NCBI RefSeq assembly: GCF_027111275.1
Contig: NZ_CP114286.1
Location: forward strand, 2,170,001 to 2,234,000
Length of the DNA: 64,000 nt
Source of the DNA: Flavobacterium luteolum
GTDB lineage: Bacteria; Bacteroidota; Bacteroidia; Flavobacteriales; Flavobacteriaceae
Direction: 5' to 3'
Shown: piece by piece, positions 60,537 to 64,000 of the stretch
Layout: every line of letters begins with the position of its first letter
Numbering within the stretch: position 1 is the stretch's first letter
Notes under the pieces: model-generated
Told to the model about the DNA's origin: nothing
Databases searched by the model: none
What the model saw: only the letters and a program-made list of their open reading frames with translations
Program-made: the position numbers and the translations under genes

Positions 60537-62159
60537 ATGAAAACAAATTTTAGATCAAACAAATTGGCCAGTCTACAGAAGACTTTTGGCTTGCTTTTTT
60601 GCTTCTTTATAGCCAGTTTTGGTTATGCACAAAAAAGCCCAAATATTATTATTTTATTATCAGATGATACCGGATGGGGAGATTTAGGCCCTTATGGTGG
60701 TGGTGAAGGTCGTGGAGCCGCAACTCCAAATATAGATCGTATGGCGAATGAAGGAATGCAGTTTTGGTCGTTTTATGGCCAGCCAAGCTGTACTCCAGGA
60801 AGAGCAGCATTAATTACAGGAAGAATTCCAAACCGCAGTGGTATGACAACCGTTGCTTTTCCCGGCGATGGTGGAGGTTTGCCAAAAGCCGAATGGACAT
60901 TAGCATCTTTATTAAAACGTAAAAATTACAATACCTTTTTTGCCGGAAAATGGCATCTTGGCGAGGAAGATTATTCTATGCCTATCGCACAAGGTTTTGA
61001 TGTGATGAAAAACGTAACTCTTTACCACTTAAATGCTTACACCTACACAGATCCGGATTGGAATGCAGATATGCCAGAAGATATTAGAGCAACATGGGTA
61101 AAAGGAACCAAAGGTGCTTTAGAGGGAGAAGCTGGGAAACCATACAGAGAAGTTAGAAAAATAGACGGAAAAGTGATTCCATTTCTTGATCAGTATACAG
61201 AAGAAGAGTCTATAAAATGGCTGAAGGAAAATGGTAAAAAAGATAAGCCATTTTTTATGGAAATCTCTTTTGCAAAAAATCACCAGCCAAACTTACCGCA
61301 TCCTGATTATGCAGGAAAATCTGCAGGTAAAAACAAATACGCCGATTGTATTGTTGAATTAGATTCAAGAATTGGGCGTATTATGGATGAAGTTCGAAAC
61401 ATGGGAATTGCCGAAAATACATTAATCATTTATACGGTTGATAATGGAACTTGGCAAGACGTTTATCCTGATTGTGGTTACACTCCTTTTAGAGGAACAA
61501 AAGGAACTGACCGTGAAGGCGGTAGCCGTATTCCAACATTAGCTTGGTGGCCTGGAAAAATTAAAGCAAACAGCAAAAATAATGACATTTTAGGAACACT
61601 TGATTTTATGGCAACTTTTGCCGCTTTATCAGGGCAGGAATTGCCAACTGTAGATAGAGAAGGAAAACCAACAATTTTTGACAGCTATGATATGTCGCCG
61701 GTTTTATTTGGAACGGGAAAATCTAAAAGAAATATGTGGTTTTATTTTACAGAAGATGAATTATTGCCAGGAGCTATAAGAGTTGGAAAATTCAAAGCAG
61801 TTTTTAATTTACGTGGTGATAACGGACAGGCGACAGGAGGTTTAGCGGTAGATTCTAATTTGGGTTGGAAAGGAGCAGCAAGTTATGTGGCAACTGTACC
61901 GCAAATATTTGACTTATGGGCAGATCCGCAAGAGCGCTATGATTTATTCATGAACAATTTTACAGAGAAAACCTGGTTCTTGCCTACTATTCAGAACATT
62001 ATAGGAGAATTTGCTAAAACTTATGAAAAATATCCACCTCACGAAGTACAAAGCAACCTATATCCTGGTCCAATTACTATCGATAATTATTTGAGGCTTA
62101 AAGAGGCAAAAGAAAAATTAAAAGCCACAACAACTGCAAAAAGAAGCGGAGGCGGATGA
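60537..62159 (+). CDS. secreted arylsulfatase-like sulfatase, canonical CxPxR
   Basis: The 540-residue protein has a signal peptide (ending FGYAQ), metal-binding NIIILLSDDTGWGDLG, the formylglycine site Cys85 in GQPSCTPGRAALITG, FAGKWHLGEEDY and IIYTVDNGTW. It belongs to the same sulfatase family as the protein at 57702 but has the standard modification motif. The Gly-rich tail ends RSGGG. A formylglycine-generating enzyme is not in the window. Confidence 0.93.
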   Translation: MKTNFRSNKLASLQKTFGLLFCFFIASFGYAQKSPNIIILLSDDTGWGDLGPYGGGEGRGAATPNIDRMANEGMQFWSFYGQPSCTPGRAALITGRIPNRSGMTTVAFPGDGGGLPKAEWTLASLLKRKNYNTFFAGKWHLGEEDYSMPIAQGFDVMKNVTLYHLNAYTYTDPDWNADMPEDIRATWVKGTKGALEGEAGKPYREVRKIDGKVIPFLDQYTEEESIKWLKENGKKDKPFFMEISFAKNHQPNLPHPDYAGKSAGKNKYADCIVELDSRIGRIMDEVRNMGIAENTLIIYTVDNGTWQDVYPDCGYTPFRGTKGTDREGGSRIPTLAWWPGKIKANSKNNDILGTLDFMATFAALSGQELPTVDREGKPTIFDSYDMSPVLFGTGKSKRNMWFYFTEDELLPGAIRVGKFKAVFNLRGDNGQATGGLAVDSNLGWKGAASYVATVPQIFDLWADPQERYDLFMNNFTEKTWFLPTIQNIIGEFAKTYEKYPPHEVQSNLYPGPITIDNYLRLKEAKEKLKATTTAKRSGGG

Positions 62160-62184
62160 TAATTAATTAGTAATAAAATATTTT

Positions 62185-62243
62185 AGAATCAAAAAACAAG
62201 CAACTTTTACAAGGTTAAAAGTTGTTTGTTTTTTGATTCTATT
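62185..62243 (+). terminator. long hairpin after the second sulfatase gene
   Basis: A stem of about 24 bp with one mismatch: left arm from AGAATCAAAAAACAAG (62185) and right arm ending TTGTTTTTTGATTCT (62240), with an 8-nt loop. It resembles the hairpin at 59392 in position and strength. Confidence 0.75.
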
Positions 62244-62271
62244 AAAATTAAAAATCAAAAAAGAAAAAATT

Positions 62272-63093
62272 ATGAAAGTATCTTCTGCTTCAATTAAATA
62301 TTTATTTGCCCCGCTTTTTTTTCTTTTAAATTTTACTGCGTTTGCTCAGGAAGAACCTGCAAAACCTGGAAACAGTGCACAGGAACTTGCCGACAAAATG
62401 GCAAATCCCGTGGCAAGTTTAATTAGTGTTCCACTGCAAAATAATCTAACTTATGGAATTGGTCCTTATAATGGATCAAAATATCAGATCAATATACAGC
62501 CCGTTGTTCCTTTTAAGTTAAGTGAAAATTTAAATTTAATTACTCGTTATATTCTTCCAGTTGTAGATCAGCAAGATGTTACGGGAGAAAATACGCATGA
62601 ATTTGGTTTAAGTGATGCAACGGTAACTGCGTTTTTCGCTCCAAAAACTAAAGGAATTATCTTGGGGGTTGGTCCTGCTTTTTTGGTGCCAACAGCTACA
62701 GAAAAATTGTTAGGAACAGAAAAATTTGGAATCGGTCCAAGTGTTTTGGTCATGCATCAAGGGAAGGGACTTTCTATAGGTTTTCTAGCCAATCAAATTT
62801 GGTCTGTTGCAGGAAATGCTGATAGAGCAGATTTTAATCAGTTTTACACACAATTATTTCTTACACATAGCTATAAAAGCGGTGCGAGTTTGGGTATCAC
62901 TTCAGAAATTACCCAAAACTGGCAAGGAAATACAACTCTTATAACTCTTAGTCCAAACGTTGGTGCAATTACAAAATTAGGAGGTCAGACGATGCAATTT
63001 GCTGTTATGCCTTTAATACCAATCGTTGGGCACCAGTCTATAAAACCAGATTGGGGATTAAGAGCGGTCGTAGCCTTTATATTTCCACAATAA
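62272..63093 (+). CDS. outer-membrane beta-barrel-like (neuromedin U-like) protein
   Basis: From ATG 62272 the 273-residue protein has a signal peptide (ending FTAFAQ) and alternating amphipathic strands with a C-terminal aromatic-containing strand, WGLRAVVAFIFPQ, suggesting a barrel. It resembles bacterial proteins annotated as neuromedin U or transporter-like; the name carries no functional meaning. Position after two sulfatases suggests a channel or an accessory protein for that system. Confidence 0.72.
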   Translation: MKVSSASIKYLFAPLFFLLNFTAFAQEEPAKPGNSAQELADKMANPVASLISVPLQNNLTYGIGPYNGSKYQINIQPVVPFKLSENLNLITRYILPVVDQQDVTGENTHEFGLSDATVTAFFAPKTKGIILGVGPAFLVPTATEKLLGTEKFGIGPSVLVMHQGKGLSIGFLANQIWSVAGNADRADFNQFYTQLFLTHSYKSGASLGITSEITQNWQGNTTLITLSPNVGAITKLGGQTMQFAVMPLIPIVGHQSIKPDWGLRAVVAFIFPQ

Positions 63094-63136
63094 TAAAACC
63101 GTTTAAAAGGTCTTTTTAATTTTATTTATCGGAATT

Positions 63137-64000
63137 ATGGAAGAAGATTCAAAACATACAGCCGAAACCCCATTTAACCCGATTGCATCAAAGGCAGAAC
63201 GTTATGAAAAAGGAGCTTCGATTAGAAAGAAAATCCCTTTAGCGAAGCATGGAGAATGGAATCCTTTAAAAAACCGTAAAAATCCAGTAGATATTTTGAT
63301 TCAGACCAGCGAAGGAAGAGTTGAAAGTCTATTGCCTATTCGGTACAGAAGAATGATGGAATCTCCTTTTGCATTTTATAGAGGCGCCGCTGCTATCATG
63401 GCTGCCGATTTAGCGCATACTCCTGTATCGGGAATAAATCTTCAGCTTTGCGGTGATTGTCACTTGATGAATTTTGGCGGATTTGCAACTCCAGAACGCA
63501 AATTGGTTTTTGATATTAATGATTTTGATGAAACTTTTCCTGGCCCGTGGGAATGGGATGTAAAAAGACTGGCTGCAAGTTTTGTTATTGCAGGAAGATG
63601 GCGAAAATTCTCCCATAAAAACTGTAAAGAATTTGCTTGGAATGTTGCGGATAGCTATAAAAGGCATATGTTGGATTATAGTAAATTATCTGCACTTCAA
63701 ATCTGGTATGCCGATATTGATTTGGCGGAGCTGATTGAATTAGGACGAGATAAAGAATTTAAAGAATTTGACCAGAAAAGAATTAAAAAGGCATCAGAGT
63801 ATACCGCTCACGAAAAAGAGTTTGCCAAGATGACGTATTTTGATGGCGCCAGAGCACGTATAAAAGACGATCCACCCTTGATATTTCACCCAACAGGAGA
63901 ACTTGAAAAACAAGTGGCAAAAGAAGGCGAAATCATCCACAATAGATATTTAGAATCCCTTTCAGAGGAAAAACAGGTTTTGTTAAGCAGATATAAGCTT
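63137..64000 (+). CDS. DUF2252 family protein, partial
   Basis: The frame opens at ATG 63137 and continues to the right edge (288 codons). It contains the DUF2252 blocks RRMMESPFAFYRGAAAIMAA, LQLCGDCHLMNFGGF, LVFDINDFDETFPGPWEWDV and KRLAAS, which recall the aminoglycoside-phosphotransferase/kinase-like fold. The function is unknown. It is 43 nt after the beta-barrel gene and may belong to the same operon. The C-terminal part is outside the window. Confidence 0.88.
   Translation, partial: MEEDSKHTAETPFNPIASKAERYEKGASIRKKIPLAKHGEWNPLKNRKNPVDILIQTSEGRVESLLPIRYRRMMESPFAFYRGAAAIMAADLAHTPVSGINLQLCGDCHLMNFGGFATPERKLVFDINDFDETFPGPWEWDVKRLAASFVIAGRWRKFSHKNCKEFAWNVADSYKRHMLDYSKLSALQIWYADIDLAELIELGRDKEFKEFDQKRIKKASEYTAHEKEFAKMTYFDGARARIKDDPPLIFHPTGELEKQVAKEGEIIHNRYLESLSEEKQVLLSRYKL

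Overview
The window is a chromosomal segment of a Flavobacterium-like member of the Bacteroidota. Evidence: low G+C; promoters of the TTG-N17-23-TAnnTTTG type; a flexirubin-type pigment cluster including a tyrosine ammonia-lyase nearly identical, from memory, to that of Flavobacterium johnsoniae; a Nudix-fold AraR-type regulator; and the Bacteroidota gene order acpP-fabF-rnc-(IPExxxVDY)-pyk. No rRNA, phage, transposase or CRISPR array was seen.

Region 1 (1-18171) is most of a flexirubin/aryl-polyene cluster. On the minus strand it runs from a tyrosine ammonia-lyase (4-hydroxycinnamate starter) through a WG-repeat protein, ketoreductase, ketosynthases, three acyl-carrier/ketosynthase sets, DarA/DarB (dialkylresorcinol half), hotdog dehydratases, a lipid-A-type acyltransferase, a BtrH-like acyltransferase, an ABC-2 exporter and a thioesterase. 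It leaves the window on the left inside another ketosynthase. A phenolic-halogenase-like flavoenzyme is divergent from the lyase. Two unrelated small genes (a 92-residue protein and a lipoprotein) sit inside the cluster.

Region 2 (18189-24117) encodes a non-phosphorylative deoxy-sugar (probably L-fucose) pathway: mutarotase, sugar dehydrogenase, altronate-dehydratase-type dehydratase, second dehydrogenase, diketo-acid hydrolase and an AraC regulator. The lactonase is not in the window. Three copies of a composite palindromic repeat decorate this region; one supplies the last codons of the araC gene. Region 3 (24394-30748) is a Leloir galactose operon galM-galK-galT-sglT with a divergent GntR/LacI-hybrid regulator and a candidate shared operator. 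Region 4 (30761-38977) is an arabinose regulon: Nudix-type AraR, GH51 arabinofuranosidase, araB-araD-araA and a lipoprotein aldose epimerase, with a candidate AraR motif at three places.

Region 5 (39148-57145) is mostly housekeeping: hydrolase, OsmC, tRNA-Leu, prs-rplY-pth, sodA, a purF-type amidotransferase, a PfkB kinase, an ECF sigma factor with probable anti-sigma partner, rnhA, purN, acpP, fabF, rnc and pyk. Between sodA and purF lies the most unusual object in the window: four tandem ~185-bp units, each apparently encoding a ~70-nt minus-strand small RNA with a conserved 5' hairpin, conserved linker and its own terminator. Region 6 (57150-64000) holds two secreted sulfatases, a HAD-type lipoprotein, a beta-barrel-like protein and the start of a DUF2252 protein, downstream of a long leader with two large palindromes.
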